From Acidobacteriota bacterium (GTDB lineage Bacteria; Acidobacteriota; Terriglobia; Bryobacterales; Bryobacteraceae): 7,531 nt of DNA. Position numbers and translations under genes: made by a program. The stretch spans positions 1 to 7,531 of the forward strand of contig CANNLB010000102.1 of assembly GCA_947505565.1 (NCBI GenBank), written 5' to 3'. Shown piece by piece: positions 6,515 to 7,531 of the stretch (positions are counted from its first letter, which is position 1; every line of letters starts with the position of its first letter). Under the pieces are notes generated by a model, which saw only the letters and a list, made by a program, of their open reading frames with translations, searched no databases and was not told the origin of the DNA.

Positions 6515-7531
6515 ATGTTCCGATCCTTTCTTGCCGCCCTTTGCCTCGCGACCCTGGGCCGCGCCGATGACGCTGACATCAAAGGCGCGCAGCGTCTATT
6601 CACCGCTTGGATGGAAGGCCAAATGACGGCCAAGAGTATGCCCGGCGTCGTGGTCGGGGTGATCGCCGATCAGGAGCTCGTCTGGACCTCGTCGTTCGGG
6701 ATGGCCGACATGGCCGCCAAACGCCCGATGGCGGCGGGGACGAAGTTCCGGATGGCTTCGCACAGCAAGCTGTTCACCGCGACGGCGATCATGCAGCTCC
6801 GCGAGCAAGGCAAGGTTCGGTTGGACGACCCGGTCGCGAAGTATCTGCCTTGGTTCAAGGTGAAGACGGCGTCCCCGGACGACCCGGCGATTACGGTGGA
6901 AGACCTGCTGACCCATGCTTCGGGACTGCCGCGGGAAGCCGGTTCGCACTGGAGCACGCTCGAGTTTCCGACGTCGGCGGAGCTGAAGAACCTGCTGCCG
7001 GAGCGGCAGGCGGCGTTCTCGCCGGAGGTGCGTTGGAAGTACTCGAACTTGGCGTATTCGTTGGCCGGGATGATCGTCGAAGCGGCGAGCGGCGAGACCT
7101 GGGCAGGCTATGTGCAGAAGCATATCTTCGACCCGCTGGGGATGACGTCGTCGAGTGTCGATAAGCCCGACACCGGCTTGGCCGTGGGCTATGGGCGGAA
7201 GATGCCGGATGGGTCGCGGGAGGTGATGCCGTTTGTGGACGCGCGCGGGATGGCGGCGGCGACGGGGATCACGTCGACGGTGGAGGACATGGCCAAGTTC
7301 GTCTCGGCCCAGTTTCAGCGCGGCAAGATCCTGAGCATCGGGTCGCTGCGGGAGATGCATCGCGTGCGGATGATGGAGAGCACCTGGACCAACGGCTACG
7401 CCATCGGCTTTTCCGTGAAGCGGGAGAAGGACAAGATCTACGTCGGGCACGGCGGGGGCTACCCCGGATATCTGACGCAGACCTACTTCATGCCAGACAG
7501 CAAAGTGGGCGTGGTGGTGCTGACCAACTCG
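6515..7531 (+). CDS. Secreted serine beta-lactamase-fold hydrolase (class C/PBP-like), 3' end cut off
   Basis: The frame is open from ATG 6515 to the window edge (339 codons, no stop), so only the C-terminus is missing. The N-terminus MFRSFLAALCLATLGRA is a Sec signal peptide, probably cut after Ala17. The beta-lactamase (PF00144-type) motifs are in order and intact: SHSK at 82-85 (nucleophile Ser82, Lys85), YSN at 176-178 (Tyr176) and HGG at 312-314 in place of KTG. LLTHASGLP (131-139) and KHIFDPLGMTSS (202-213) are further hallmarks of the family. Members include class C beta-lactamases, D-alanyl-D-alanine carboxypeptidases and esterases. The HGG third motif is common in the esterase/peptidase-like members, so antibiotic resistance should not be assumed. 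It is read divergently from yceH across 22 bases. Codons end mainly in G, unlike the C-ending uup on the same strand. Family is sure, substrate is open. Confidence 0.92.
   Translation, partial: MFRSFLAALCLATLGRADDADIKGAQRLFTAWMEGQMTAKSMPGVVVGVIADQELVWTSSFGMADMAAKRPMAAGTKFRMASHSKLFTATAIMQLREQGKVRLDDPVAKYLPWFKVKTASPDDPAITVEDLLTHASGLPREAGSHWSTLEFPTSAELKNLLPERQAAFSPEVRWKYSNLAYSLAGMIVEAASGETWAGYVQKHIFDPLGMTSSSVDKPDTGLAVGYGRKMPDGSREVMPFVDARGMAAATGITSTVEDMAKFVSAQFQRGKILSIGSLREMHRVRMMESTWTNGYAIGFSVKREKDKIYVGHGGGYPGYLTQTYFMPDSKVGVVVLTNS

Noticed and set aside
6493..6633. N-terminal extension of YceH to an upstream ATG
   Set aside because: It would add 47 residues unlike the family and overlap the signal-peptide region of the divergent gene. 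The GTG at 6492 gives the family length and start.
6596..7450. A 284-codon minus-strand frame opposite the beta-lactamase-like gene
   Set aside because: The Arg/His/Pro/Leu-rich translation has no recognisable domain, and the opposite strand carries intact SxxK, YxN and HGG motifs.
1..7531. CRISPR array, tRNA or rRNA gene, insertion sequence, toxin-antitoxin pair or phage gene
   Set aside because: No regularly spaced repeats, cloverleaf-like or rRNA sequence, transposase motifs or terminal inverted repeats were seen, and nearly all the DNA is accounted for by the listed genes.

Overview
The window is a dense, GC-rich bacterial segment with no RNA genes, insertion sequences or CRISPR array, and no gap above 300 bases without a gene or gene remnant. 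The gene families suggest a soil acidobacterium of the Bryobacter/Solibacter type: a two-domain DUF1080 (3-keto-disaccharide hydrolase-like) protein beside a putative TIM-barrel glycosidase, a secreted CocE/NonD-type hydrolase, a YceH protein and a secreted serine beta-lactamase-fold enzyme. This assignment rests on family content and base composition only. Planctomycetota or Verrucomicrobiota cannot be excluded.

Layout. Bases 5-2315 hold a minus-strand pair: a broken two-domain DUF1080 gene (1373-2315), which lacks its 5' end and carries three frameshifts and an in-frame stop, followed directly by an intact 455-residue putative glycoside hydrolase (5-1372) with its own strong Shine-Dalgarno site. 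The plus-strand gene 2328-4073 encodes a complete Uup-type ABC-F ATPase. Its start lies 12 bases from the stump of the DUF1080 gene, so its promoter must lie inside the pseudogene. It converges on, and overlaps by 40 bases, a minus-strand gene for a secreted alpha-amino-acid-ester-hydrolase-like enzyme (4034-5854). That gene is joined by an ATGA overlap to an upstream yceH gene (5851-6492). Divergent from yceH, across a 22-base gap, starts a secreted beta-lactamase/D-alanyl-D-alanine-carboxypeptidase-like protein (6515 to the window end, 3' end cut off).

The genes do not form one obvious pathway. The left pair looks like a carbohydrate-use unit that has lost one partner, uup is a translation-linked housekeeping gene, and the right block combines an unexplained cytoplasmic YceH protein with two predicted exported serine hydrolases that may share a bidirectional promoter. 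I see no defence system, mobile element or clearly new system. The points most worth a second look are the heavily decayed DUF1080 gene, the symmetric 22-base divergent promoter with possible leaderless starts, the Asp-to-Asn change in the carboxylate cluster of the ester hydrolase, and a shift of GC skew from strongly C-rich on the left to G-rich on the right.
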